Shown here piece by piece: positions 17,186-25,739 of a stretch of DNA of 64,000 nucleotides. Source of the DNA: Halioglobus sp. (GTDB taxonomy: Bacteria > Pseudomonadota > Gammaproteobacteria > Pseudomonadales > Halieaceae); NCBI GenBank assembly GCA_020443425.1, contig JAGRIE010000019.1, positions 1-64,000 of the forward strand. Direction: 5' to 3'. The notes below the pieces were generated by a model. It was not told where the DNA came from. It saw nothing but the letters and a program-made list of their open reading frames with translations, and made no database searches. Positions within the stretch are counted from its first letter, which is position 1. Every line of letters starts with the position of its first letter. The translations under genes and the position numbers were made by a program.

Positions 17186-18673
17186 ATGTGGTCATCTCGA
17201 TGCCGCTGCGACCGGTATGCTGTCGCCCTGATTGTCGCCACCGCTGTCGGTGGCTGCAGTTCCAATGATGCAAACAGTCCCCGCATCACCGGGCAACAGC
17301 CGGCGAATTTTGCGGAACTCGCAGTCAGCGAGGGCGCCCCCAGCCTGCCGAACCTGCCGCTGGGCGAACCCGCGAACCTGGCACTGCTGGAACCGCTTGA
17401 ACAGGAGGTTGTTGCCGCCGCGAATGCCCGTGCTGCCGAGCTGCGCGCTACCACTGTCAACTTCTGGGTCGACCAGCCCGGTACCGAGGTATCCGTTCGC
17501 CAGCTCCGCCACGGTTATACCTTTGGCTTTCCCATAGAGCTGAAACGCTTCCGGGACCCGGATGACTTGCAGTGGTATACCGCCCGCATGTCAGAGCACT
17601 TCAGCCTGGCGGTGCTTGAGAGCGATGCCAAGTGGGGTGTGGTAGAGCCCAGTGAGGGTGTCAGGGATTTCAGCGAAGCCGATGCCAATGTCGCCTGGGC
17701 ACAAGACAACGGTTTCGCAGTGAAAGGGCACACCCTGCTGTGGGGCCTGCCGATGCCGCTATCCAGCGCCGCACTGCCCAAATGGGCCGAGGAGAAATTC
17801 CCCTCCACTGACCTCACTGCCGGGGAGGCTGCGGAGCTGCGACGCATCCTCAGGTCTTTCATCCAGGACAGCGTCGCTCATTTCAAGGGGCGGCTTGCGT
17901 ACTGGGATGTCACCAATGAAACGCTGCAACCGCTGGCACAGTGGTTTATAGATCGACTCGGACCACAAATCGTGGAAGACGCGTATCGGTGGGCCCACGA
18001 GATAGATCCCAATGTCGCACTGGTGTTCAACGAGTGGATAGTCGAGGTGTTTACCGGTTTCAACTCCCCAACCGCAGCCGATGTCCGCGACCGTATCATG
18101 CAGTTGCAGGCCATGGACATCCCGATTGCCGCCATCGGCCAGCAGGGCCATTTCGCTCCCACCTTGTCCTTTGCAGACCCGACCCGGGATATCAGTGGGC
18201 GCACCAACATCGCCGAGTACGCCGAGGCGTTAGACATCCTCGCTGAAACTGGCCTGCCGATTCACATCACAGAAACCAATTTCATCGCCCCGGAAGAGCC
18301 TGAACTGCGCGCAGCCCAGGCCGAGGCGCTGATGCGACTCTGGTGGGGTCATCCGGCCGTTGACATGGTGGTGTTCTGGGGGCCCTGGAACAAGGTGGCC
18401 GGACGGGACGAGTTCAATGTTGGCTTCTGGGATAACGACCGCGCCGTCACGCGTCATGGCGAGGCGGTGTTCTCGCTGCTGAACAATGAATGGCGAACCA
18501 ATGTGGACGTCGTGTCCGGCGAGGATGGACAGTTTCACATCACTGCCTTCTATGGCGATTACGTTGCCTACTGGACTGTGGAAAATGTCACCTATAGCGC
18601 CTTCTTCTCGGTCCAGAAAGCAACAGGTATCGATGGTTTTGCACTGAAAACACCGCCCGCCCCCAGCCCCTGA
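17186..18673 (+). CDS. Glycoside hydrolase family 10 lipoprotein (endo-1,4-beta-xylanase-like)
   Basis: The 495-residue protein has a lipoprotein signal with lipobox VGGC (Cys24), a 60-residue linker and a small beta domain (about 85-120). A GH10 TIM barrel follows, with the acid/base Glu245 in WDVTNE (240-245) and the nucleophile Glu363 in ITETNF. The conserved KGHTLLWG and FNEW segments support the barrel. A beta-rich C-terminal region follows from about 435. The sequence is a divergent member of GH10, so xylan is the likely but unproven substrate. Anchoring in the envelope would place it next to the TonB receptor encoded 84 bases upstream. The start is ATG 17186 with GGAG upstream. Confidence 0.88.
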   Translation: MWSSRCRCDRYAVALIVATAVGGCSSNDANSPRITGQQPANFAELAVSEGAPSLPNLPLGEPANLALLEPLEQEVVAAANARAAELRATTVNFWVDQPGTEVSVRQLRHGYTFGFPIELKRFRDPDDLQWYTARMSEHFSLAVLESDAKWGVVEPSEGVRDFSEADANVAWAQDNGFAVKGHTLLWGLPMPLSSAALPKWAEEKFPSTDLTAGEAAELRRILRSFIQDSVAHFKGRLAYWDVTNETLQPLAQWFIDRLGPQIVEDAYRWAHEIDPNVALVFNEWIVEVFTGFNSPTAADVRDRIMQLQAMDIPIAAIGQQGHFAPTLSFADPTRDISGRTNIAEYAEALDILAETGLPIHITETNFIAPEEPELRAAQAEALMRLWWGHPAVDMVVFWGPWNKVAGRDEFNVGFWDNDRAVTRHGEAVFSLLNNEWRTNVDVVSGEDGQFHITAFYGDYVAYWTVENVTYSAFFSVQKATGIDGFALKTPPAPSP

Positions 18674-18690
18674 CATTACGCCTCATGGTT

Positions 18691-18720
18691 CCACCACTGT
18701 ACCGTTAGACACAGTGGTGG
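18691..18720. terminator. Perfect 10-bp stem-loop after the GH10 gene
   Basis: Arms CCACCACTGT (18691-18700) and ACAGTGGTGG (18711-18720) close a 10-base loop. There is no T run, so this may be a Rho-assisted terminator or mRNA-stabilising hairpin. It lies 18 bases after the GH10 stop. In the rest of the 301-base gap 18674-18974 I see only the GGAGGGG ribosome site of the next gene and a lone TTGACA at 18851. Confidence 0.5.
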
Positions 18721-18974
18721 AGGGGCGCCCGGCAAACACCGCTGTACGCCTCAAGCCGGTGCGCACAGGCACCAAAAGGCGGCACCACGGCCGCGCGGAA
18801 ACACCGCACCTGTGAACGATCACCCCTGTATTAGCGTGTTATTGCCATAAAATTGACATCTGCAAGCACTACGCTGTGTGCTGGCCGGATTCTTGCATCT
18901 CCCACTGTCAATGGGCGACAGACACATACCGCCATACCACTCGCCAGCATCCGCCGCGCGCGGAGGGGTAAACC

Positions 18975-20441
18975 ATGACAGCGCTTGACTACCAACTGCA
19001 GACCATTGCCGCCGCCAGCGGTCACCAGCCGACAATTGCCTTCTTTGACCTCGACCGGACGCTGATCGCAGGCTACTCCATTCTGGCAGTCGCCCGTGAA
19101 ACAGCAGAACAGGGCGCCCGCCGCGGCAAACTGCGCCAGGCGACCAAGGTCGTGCAGGACATCGTCAAACACAAGGTATTCAGTTCCGGCGGCAATTACC
19201 ACCGCCTCGTCAAGCGCCTCAGCAAAGCCCTGACCGGGGTTTCGGAATCAGTGCTGCGCGATATCGGGGAGCAGGCCTATCGCAAGCACCTGGCCAAGAC
19301 ACTCTATCGCGAAGCAGTCGCGCTGGTGGAGGCACATCGCGCTGCCGGCCACAAACTGGTCATTATCAGTGCCGCCAGCCGCTACCAGGTTGAGCCGGTC
19401 GCGCGTGTCCTCGGCATCGATGAAATTCATTGCACCCGACTGGAAGTGGTGAACGGGCGATTCACCGGCCAGGTCATCGCGCCCATGTGCTTCGGTGAGG
19501 GAAAAGTTCTGGCTGCACAGCGCAGCACCCGGTTGCACAAAGCGACGCTGGACAACTGCTGGTTCTACTCGGACTCCAGCGACGACCTGCCGCTGCTGCG
19601 CAAAGTCGGGCATCCTGTGGCGGTGAACCCCTCAGACAAACTGGGCGCTCACGCCCGCACCCAACAGTGGCCGCAACTGGCATTCTCCACCCGTGGCATG
19701 CCCAGCGTGGAAAGTATCGCGCGCACCGTGCTGACCGCACAGACCATTATCGGGACAACCGCGTATGGCATGCTGAGCAAACGCTTCGGCCGCTCGCCCT
19801 ACCGCTCGGCGAATCAGCTCACACGGCTGTTCGGCGATATCGGCAGCGCGTTTGCCGGACTGGACTTTGAGATTGAGGGGCTCGCCAACCTGCGCCAGCA
19901 ACGCCCGGCAGTTCTTGTCTTCAATCACCAGAGCCTGCTGGACTCAATGGTGCTGGCGCATCTGCTGCGCGAGGATGTTGTCGCCATGTGCAAAAAAGAG
20001 ATGGCGGGGACACCGGTGATAGGCAACCTGCTGCGCCAGGCCGACACCATTTTTGTCGACCGCGACGATGCCGATCAACGGGAGGTCCTGCAGCGAGCGC
20101 TGGCGGTACTCAAGAGTGGTCGCTCGCTGGTCATTGCACCCGAGGGCAGCCGCAGTACACTGGGCAATATCCAACCGTTCAAACACGGCGCATTTTTCCT
20201 GGCCCGCAAGGCCGGAGTACCCATCGTCCCCATCGTGCTGCACAACGTCAAGGATGCCCTGCCCAATGGGGGTTTGTTGATACGGCCGGCCACTATCCGC
20301 GTCACGGTGCTGCCTCCGATACCCAGCGACGCAATAGGGAATATTCGCAATGCCTGCCACGAGTTGGAAAACACCTACGCACAACTGCTGGGCAAATCCG
20401 AACTGGCAGCACTGCCCTACTCCCTGAACGCCGTCGCCTGA
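18975..20441 (+). CDS. HAD-IB phosphatase / PlsC acyltransferase fusion
   Basis: The 488-residue protein has two domains. Residues about 20-215 form a HAD subfamily IB (SerB-like) phosphatase with the nucleophile motif FFDLDRTL (Asp25, Asp27). The second half is a PlsC-type 1-acylglycerol-3-phosphate acyltransferase with NHQSLLD (N317-D323, the NHx4D catalytic motif) and EGSRS (about 390-394, substrate binding). The fused layout is known in several phyla and points to phospholipid metabolism at the inner membrane. ATG 18975 follows GGAGGGGT, which fixes the start. Confidence 0.9.
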   Translation: MTALDYQLQTIAAASGHQPTIAFFDLDRTLIAGYSILAVARETAEQGARRGKLRQATKVVQDIVKHKVFSSGGNYHRLVKRLSKALTGVSESVLRDIGEQAYRKHLAKTLYREAVALVEAHRAAGHKLVIISAASRYQVEPVARVLGIDEIHCTRLEVVNGRFTGQVIAPMCFGEGKVLAAQRSTRLHKATLDNCWFYSDSSDDLPLLRKVGHPVAVNPSDKLGAHARTQQWPQLAFSTRGMPSVESIARTVLTAQTIIGTTAYGMLSKRFGRSPYRSANQLTRLFGDIGSAFAGLDFEIEGLANLRQQRPAVLVFNHQSLLDSMVLAHLLREDVVAMCKKEMAGTPVIGNLLRQADTIFVDRDDADQREVLQRALAVLKSGRSLVIAPEGSRSTLGNIQPFKHGAFFLARKAGVPIVPIVLHNVKDALPNGGLLIRPATIRVTVLPPIPSDAIGNIRNACHELENTYAQLLGKSELAALPYSLNAVA

Positions 20442-20610
20442 CACCGTGGCCGTCATCGGCTGCGCTGGCATGGCACATCGCCGGCAACATGGCAACGCCG
20501 CTGAAAAAAAGCAGACCTACGCCGGCACTTATGCCACTATATTGTGGCCGCAACAGGCGAGGCCTGGTGGCGACAAACAACCCTGTACCGCACTATTTTG
20601 GAGAAGCTCT

Positions 20611-20940
20611 ATGAAAGCAATCACCCCCGCCATGTTGGCACTCGCGTTGCTGGCCGGCTGTTCAGCGCAGGCGCCAGCGCCAGAAAAAGAAGTCCAGGCC
20701 AGCCTCGAGCAGCCCGTGAATTGTGCTACGGCGGCTGCTGATATCAAGACCCTGAACAGCGAGAAAGCGCGGACTTCACAGGAAATCGAGGACGGCGCCA
20801 GCTCAATCATTCCGGTGGGAGCCGTAGCGCACATGTTCGGTGGCAGCGAGAAAGATACCTTTGAAATCGGCACGGGTGAGTACAACAAGAAACTGGATGC
20901 CAAGATCACCCAGATCAAGACGCAGTGTAACATCCAGTAA
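20611..20940 (+). CDS. Small lipoprotein, unknown function
   Basis: The 109-residue protein has a lipoprotein signal with lipobox LAGC (Cys17). The mature part has two further cysteines and a central SSIIPVGAVAHMFGG segment between two charged helices (AAADIKTLNSEKARTSQEI and EYNKKLDAKITQIKTQC). I recognise the layout from other small proteobacterial lipoproteins but know no function. ATG 20611 follows GGAG with correct spacing. It ends 1 base before the converging desulfhydrase-like gene, so two genes converge with almost no space. Confidence 0.85.
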   Translation: MKAITPAMLALALLAGCSAQAPAPEKEVQASLEQPVNCATAAADIKTLNSEKARTSQEIEDGASSIIPVGAVAHMFGGSEKDTFEIGTGEYNKKLDAKITQIKTQCNIQ

Positions 20941-20941
20941 C

Positions 20942-21847
20942 TCACGGACTGGACACGGATCCCAGCCAGGGGTAGCCGCGGCGCCCCTGCAGTCCACCGG
21001 TATGGATTGCCAGTACAGGCGTATCCGGCTGCCACTCACCCCGCGCCAGCAGTTGCTGGATGGCGTACAACATCTTGGCGGTGTAGACGGGCTCCAGTTC
21101 GATGCCCTGCACTGCTTCGAACGCCTGCATGAATTCGCGCAACCCGCCATTGGTGCGGGCAAAGCCGCCGCAGTGAAAATCGTGTCGAATTGACCAGTCG
21201 ACCACGCTGTCGGAAGCAGCGTCCCGCAACAGTGCCTCGATGCGCTGCTCCAGGTCACTCGCTCCCTTGAGCGCCGAGATGCCATACAGCCCAACGCCGT
21301 CGCCAACACTGCAGGCCAGCCCTGCCAGCGTCGTTCCCGTGCCCACCGGCACAACAATGCGCCGCGCCTGCGGCGCCAGCCGCGCGATGAGCCGGCCGAT
21401 CTCCCTGCAGCCCTCCATGCCCGCGACGGCGGCGCCTCCCTCGGGAATCAGCAGACAGGGCGCGAAGCGCTCGCGAAGCGCGCGCTGGTAGTCCGGGTTG
21501 TGGCGCTGGCGATACTCCGTCCGGCTCACGCGAACCAACTCCATGCCCCAGGCTCGGGCGTCCACCAGCATCGCAGTATCACCCTCATCGGCGCCGCTGC
21601 GGACGATACCCACCGTCTCGACCCCCCGCTCGTGGCCCAGCGCTGCCAACGCGTGCAGGTGGTTGGACCAGGCACCGCCAAACGATACCAGGCGCCGGAT
21701 GCCCAGCTGGCTGGCCTCGGAGAAATACGGCTGCAGTTTGAAGGATTTGTTGCCGGGTGCGAGCCCGCCGCCGCGATCCAGCCGCAGCAGGCTGACATTA
21801 GCCAGCGACACGCCCTGCACGGGCGCGGCATTCAATCGCTGCAGCAC
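20942..21847 (-). CDS. D-cysteine desulfhydrase / ACC deaminase-like PLP enzyme
   Basis: The 301-residue protein belongs to the PLP-dependent tryptophan synthase beta-like group: GNKSFKL holds the likely Schiff-base Lys34, then SFGGAWSNHLHALAALG and a glycine-rich phosphate loop VGTGTTLAG. The family contains D-cysteine desulfhydrases (sulfide, pyruvate and ammonia from D-cysteine) and 1-aminocyclopropane-1-carboxylate deaminases; sequence alone does not separate them. It starts with GTG 21847, 17 bases after the lipA stop on the same strand, so it is probably cotranscribed with lipA. Confidence 0.85.
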   Translation of the reverse strand: MLQRLNAAPVQGVSLANVSLLRLDRGGGLAPGNKSFKLQPYFSEASQLGIRRLVSFGGAWSNHLHALAALGHERGVETVGIVRSGADEGDTAMLVDARAWGMELVRVSRTEYRQRHNPDYQRALRERFAPCLLIPEGGAAVAGMEGCREIGRLIARLAPQARRIVVPVGTGTTLAGLACSVGDGVGLYGISALKGASDLEQRIEALLRDAASDSVVDWSIRHDFHCGGFARTNGGLREFMQAFEAVQGIELEPVYTAKMLYAIQQLLARGEWQPDTPVLAIHTGGLQGRRGYPWLGSVSSP

Positions 21848-21864
21848 AGGGTCAACTGCGGCGG

Positions 21865-22854
21865 TCAGGAAAGGCCGACATTGTTCCTGGCCAACACCTG
21901 TTCAGCCCGGTAGCTGGAGCGCACGAATACCCCGGACACCACTTCCAGGAAGCCCTTCTCAAGCCCCCACTGTCGGTACGTCTCGAACTGGGCGGGGCTG
22001 ACATAGCGGTCGATCGGGTAATGGTTGAGAGTGGGCTGCAGGTACTGGCCGAGTGTGAGGATATCGACGCGGGCCGCGCGCAGCTCGTCCATACACGCAA
22101 TGATCTCCTGTTCGGTTTCTCCCAGCCCCAGCATCAAGCTGGTTTTGGTTAACACCTCGGGGCGGTAGCGCTTGGCGTGGGCGAGCACATCGAGTGTCTG
22201 CTGATAGCCGGCGCGCGGATCGCGCACCGGGTGTGTCAGGCGCTGCACCGTCTCGATGTTCTGCGCAAACACCGAAATACCCGAGTCCAGTACGGTTTCC
22301 ACATCCCTGAATGCGCCCAGGAAGTCCGGCGTCAGCGCTTCCACCGCCGTGTCGGGGTTGAGCGCGATCACCTGCCTGACGCATTCGGCATAGTGCCCGG
22401 CGCCGCCATCGGCGAGGTCGTCCCGGTTCACTGAGGTCAGCACAACGTATTTGAGGCCCATCAACTGCACCGAACGCGCCGTGTTCTGTGGCTCCTCGGC
22501 GTCCAGCCAGCCCCTGGGGTTTCCGGTATTGACAGCGCAGAAACGACAGGCCCGGGTACACACATCACCCATCAGCATAATAGTGGCCGTGCCGGCACTC
22601 CAGCACTCACTCATATTGGGGCACTTGGCCTCCTCGCACACGGTGGCCAGCCTGTGTTCATGGACGATGCCCTGCACTTTCTCGAACGTGGCACCTCCGC
22701 GCACGCGCACGCGCAGCCAATCGGGTTTGCGTTGCCGCGCTCCGGCGCTGGCCGCCGATTTGATACCGTCCTTGATCGCGGTAATGCCGCGCTCGTTGAC
22801 GAACTTGCTGCCGCTGCCCACCTGAACGACGGGAATGCGGTCACTATCTGACAT
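21865..22854 (-). CDS. lipA: Lipoyl synthase (radical SAM)
   Basis: The 329-residue protein is a typical LipA: it inserts two sulfur atoms into octanoyl groups on carrier proteins of 2-oxoacid dehydrogenases and the glycine cleavage system. The auxiliary [4Fe-4S] cysteines are C73, C78 and C84 ([12 protein letters not shown]); the radical SAM cysteines are C99, C103 and C106 (CTRACRFC). A conserved C-terminal RSSY provides the serine ligand to the auxiliary cluster. ATG 22854 was selected because GAGG lies 8 bases upstream. No lipB is next to it. A TATAAT and an FNR-like box lie upstream. Confidence 0.97.
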   Translation of the reverse strand: MSDSDRIPVVQVGSGSKFVNERGITAIKDGIKSAASAGARQRKPDWLRVRVRGGATFEKVQGIVHEHRLATVCEEAKCPNMSECWSAGTATIMLMGDVCTRACRFCAVNTGNPRGWLDAEEPQNTARSVQLMGLKYVVLTSVNRDDLADGGAGHYAECVRQVIALNPDTAVEALTPDFLGAFRDVETVLDSGISVFAQNIETVQRLTHPVRDPRAGYQQTLDVLAHAKRYRPEVLTKTSLMLGLGETEQEIIACMDELRAARVDILTLGQYLQPTLNHYPIDRYVSPAQFETYRQWGLEKGFLEVVSGVFVRSSYRAEQVLARNNVGLS

Positions 22855-22889
22855 GGTTTCAACCTCGATACGGCTGTGCGCGGCGGACA

Positions 22890-22895
22890 ATTATA
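22890..22895 (-). promoter_or_regulatory. Candidate -10 element of lipA
   Basis: The minus strand reads TATAAT, 35 bases before the lipA ATG, giving a leader of about 29 bases. The -35 is weak (GTGTTG at 16-base spacing). The FNR-like box at 22901-22914 fills the spacer and -35 region, so an activator of frd bound there could block lipA. Confidence 0.5.
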
Positions 22896-22900
22896 CCGGA

Positions 22901-22914
22901 TTGACTGCAATCAA
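22901..22914. promoter_or_regulatory. FNR/Anr-like box (TTGAC-TGCA-ATCAA)
   Basis: This 14-bp site matches the FNR consensus TTGAT-N4-ATCAA in 9 of 10 defined bases. It sits between the divergent lipA and frdC starts, 108 bases before frdC. Its centre is 26.5 bases upstream of a TATACT -10 element for frd, so it is near -39 relative to the predicted start, close to the class II FNR position of -41.5. Confidence 0.65.
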
Positions 22915-22933
22915 CACACCCGGCGATCACGCC

Positions 22934-22939
22934 TATACT
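22934..22939 (+). promoter_or_regulatory. Candidate -10 element of frdCAB
   Basis: TATACT lies 83 bases before the frdC ATG, with no recognisable -35 hexamer. The FNR-like box takes its place, as expected for an activator-dependent promoter. Confidence 0.5.
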
Positions 22940-23021
22940 TGAGGCAGGACATGGAAACTGGCCGGCGTTGGCGTTTACCCTGTCACCCTTGTGAGATCGA
23001 TTGTTCAGGAACGCACCTGTC

Positions 23022-23756
23022 ATGCCCGGAAAGTTATCAGCCTGGCCCGCCCGCGTGGACGTACTGCAAAGTCTATCCGGACTGTTGCTGGTGCTATTCG
23101 TCTGGGCGCATATGTTCTTCGAGTCCAGCATCCTGTTGGGCGAGGACGCGATGTACCGCGTCACCAAAATGTTCGAGGGCGAACCCCTGTTTGGCAAGCC
23201 GTATCCACTGCTGGTATCTGCCGTGGGCATCGCGGTATTGACGCTGGTGGTCGTACACGCAGTGCTGGCCCTGCGTAAATTTCCCGGCAGCAGCCGGCAA
23301 TACGGGCAACTGCGTCAACATATGGGGGCATTGCGCCACCCGGACACCACACTGTGGTATGTGCAGTGTGTAACTGGATTCCTGCTGTTTTTCCTGGTGA
23401 GCGTGCACCTGTACACGGTGATTACCCAACCGGGGAACATCGGCCCCTACGCGTCTGCGGACCGCATCTGGAGTGAACGCTTCTGGATCGTATACGCACT
23501 GCTACTGGTGACCGTGCACCTGCACGCGGCCATCGGTGTCTACCGGCTGGCGATGAAATGGTATCCGCCGACGGGCGCAAACCCGCGAGCGCATCGCAGG
23601 CGGCGCAAGCGTGCGATGTGGTGCATTCTGGCGTTTTTCCTGACCCTCGGCTGCGCCAGCCTGCTGACGTATATGTACCTCGGGTATCAGCACGCAGATC
23701 GCGCTGGCGAGCGCTACCAGCCGGGCACCACCGTGCTGGCCACCGAGGAGGACTAG
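23022..23756 (+). CDS. frdC: Fumarate reductase/succinate dehydrogenase diheme cytochrome b subunit
   Basis: The 244-residue protein has five transmembrane helices and four conserved histidines at expected heme positions (H30, H79, H129, H168), as in the single-subunit diheme anchor of Wolinella succinogenes FrdC (class B). This subunit transfers electrons between quinone and the FrdAB dimer. ATG 23022 was chosen; an upstream TTG at 23001 has no ribosome site and adds only seven residues. By alignment of HLH (166-168) with the E-x-H pattern of Wolinella, the E-pathway glutamate position appears to be His166. The gene begins the frdC-A-B operon. Confidence 0.9.
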   Translation: MPGKLSAWPARVDVLQSLSGLLLVLFVWAHMFFESSILLGEDAMYRVTKMFEGEPLFGKPYPLLVSAVGIAVLTLVVVHAVLALRKFPGSSRQYGQLRQHMGALRHPDTTLWYVQCVTGFLLFFLVSVHLYTVITQPGNIGPYASADRIWSERFWIVYALLLVTVHLHAAIGVYRLAMKWYPPTGANPRAHRRRRKRAMWCILAFFLTLGCASLLTYMYLGYQHADRAGERYQPGTTVLATEED

Positions 23757-23759
23757 AAC

Positions 23760-25739
23760 ATGCAGATCATTCACACAGATGTACTGGTGATCGGCGGTGG
23801 ACTGGCGGGCCAGCGCGCCGCCATCGGCGCGAGGCGGCGCGGCCACAAGGCGATTGTGCTGAGCCTGGTGCCGGCCAAGCGATCGCACTCAGCTGCAGCC
23901 CAGGGCGGTATGCAGGCCAGCCTGGGCAACTGCCTCGGGGCGTCCGGCGACAACGAGGATATCCACTTCGCCGATACCGTTCGCGGCAGCGACTGGGGTG
24001 CCGACCAGGCCGTGGTGCGCATGTTCACCCACACTGCACCCAAGGCTATTCGTGAGCTGGCCGCCTGGGGCGTGCCCTGGAACCGGGTGCAGCGCGGGGA
24101 GCGGGACATCACGGTCGATGGACAGCGCCAGCGCATCGAGGAGTCAGACGCTGCACACGGACTCATCACCTCGCGCAATTTCGGTGGCACCGGGAAGTGG
24201 CGCGCCTGCTATGTCTCGGACGGTACCGGGCACGCCATGCTCTACACCATGAGCAACCAGGCCATCGCCGCCGGTATCCCGGTGCACGAGCGCATGGAGG
24301 CGATGGCGCTGATTCACGACGGTGAGCGCTGTAGCGGCGCCATCGTGCGCGACCTCAGAACTGGCGAACTGCTGGCCTATATCGCCAAGGCCACCTGCAT
24401 CGCCACCGGGGGCTTTGGCCGCATCTACCGCGTCTCCACCAATGCTGTTATCAACGAGGGCATGGGCGCGGCGATTGCACTGGAGACGGGTATCGCGCAG
24501 CTGGGCAATATGGAGGCCATCCAGTTTCATCCAACCGCGATTGTACCGGCGGGAATACTTGTCACTGAGGGCTGTCGCGGCGATGGTGGCCTGCTCCTTG
24601 ATCGCGCGGGCCACCGCTTCATGCCCGACTATGAGCCCGACAAGATGGAACTCGCCTCGCGCGATGTGGTGTCCCGTCGCATGGAACAACACATCGCTGC
24701 CGGACAGGGTGTACAGGGTCGATTCGGTGAGCACCTGTGGCTGGACATTCGCCTGCTCGGCGCGGCGCATATCGAACACAACCTGCGTGAAGTGAAGGAG
24801 ATCTGCCGCTATTTCCTCGGCATAGACCCGGTCAGCGAGCTGATTCCCGTGCGACCCGCCCAGCACTATTCCATGGGGGGAGTGCGCACCGACCACACCG
24901 GGCACAGCCCGCAGTTACGCGGACTCTTTGCGGCGGGTGAGGCCGCCTGCTGGGACATACACGGTTTCAATCGCCTCGGCGGCAACTCGGTGGCGGAGAC
25001 TGTGGTTGCGGGCATGATTGTCGGCGACAGTATGGCGGATTTCTGTGATTCAGCGGAGGGCTCACTGCAGCTCTCGACCGCCCTGGTCGATCGCTTCGCA
25101 CGTCGAGAACGGGAGCGGCTGGCCGCAATCGCCAGCGGTAGCGGTGGCGAAAGCGCCTTCGAAATCACGCGGCTGATGCAGGAGACCATGACGGCGAATG
25201 TCGGCATCTTTCGCCACGGTGCCGGCCTGCAACAGGCGGTGGAGGCACTGCAGGTGTTGCAGCGGCGCGCTGCCAATATCACACTTCGCAGCAGCGCCGC
25301 CGGCCCCAACCCCGAACTGGTCGCGGCCTACCGGGTACAGCGCATGCTGAAACTGGCGCAGTGCGTTGCCTACGGCGCGCTACAGCGCACCGAGAGTCGC
25401 GGCGCTCACTACCGCGCAGATTTTCCCCGCCGCAATGATCAGAAGTGGCTGCGGCGCACGCTTGCCAGCTGGCCCAGCGCCAGCGCCGAGCTACCGACGC
25501 TGGATTACGAAGTGCTGGATATCATGCGCATGGAGCTGCCACCGGGCTGGCGCGGCTACGGCGACAAGGACTACATCGCCCACCCTGACGCCAGTGCCCG
25601 GCAGCGGGAAATCGACGCTGTGGTAGCGGCACTCGGCGACACCGACCGCTACCGGCGCCAGCAGGCGCTGATGCCTTTCAAACACCTGCTGCCGGGCCAT
25701 TTGCGCGGTCGCAATGCACGACTTGGAGACCCCACGTGA
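23760..25739 (+). CDS. frdA: Fumarate reductase flavoprotein subunit
   Basis: The 659-residue protein is the FAD-carrying subunit: an N-terminal dinucleotide-binding motif (LVIGGGLAGQRAA, residues 9-21), the covalent flavin His43 in HSAAAQGG, and the capping domain and active-site region (GCRGDGGLLLDRAGHRF). Its C-terminal part has the HYSMGGVRTD segment. His43 has the same number as in Wolinella FrdA. It reduces fumarate or oxidises succinate in the cytoplasm facing membrane domain. The start is 3 bases after the frdC stop, with GGAGGA in the preceding codons; it overlaps frdB by 4 bases. Confidence 0.93.
   Translation: MQIIHTDVLVIGGGLAGQRAAIGARRRGHKAIVLSLVPAKRSHSAAAQGGMQASLGNCLGASGDNEDIHFADTVRGSDWGADQAVVRMFTHTAPKAIRELAAWGVPWNRVQRGERDITVDGQRQRIEESDAAHGLITSRNFGGTGKWRACYVSDGTGHAMLYTMSNQAIAAGIPVHERMEAMALIHDGERCSGAIVRDLRTGELLAYIAKATCIATGGFGRIYRVSTNAVINEGMGAAIALETGIAQLGNMEAIQFHPTAIVPAGILVTEGCRGDGGLLLDRAGHRFMPDYEPDKMELASRDVVSRRMEQHIAAGQGVQGRFGEHLWLDIRLLGAAHIEHNLREVKEICRYFLGIDPVSELIPVRPAQHYSMGGVRTDHTGHSPQLRGLFAAGEAACWDIHGFNRLGGNSVAETVVAGMIVGDSMADFCDSAEGSLQLSTALVDRFARRERERLAAIASGSGGESAFEITRLMQETMTANVGIFRHGAGLQQAVEALQVLQRRAANITLRSSAAGPNPELVAAYRVQRMLKLAQCVAYGALQRTESRGAHYRADFPRRNDQKWLRRTLASWPSASAELPTLDYEVLDIMRMELPPGWRGYGDKDYIAHPDASARQREIDAVVAALGDTDRYRRQQALMPFKHLLPGHLRGRNARLGDPT

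Noticed and set aside
23001..23021. Earlier TTG start for frdC
   Set aside because: It has no ribosome site and adds seven unconserved residues, while ATG 23022 fits.
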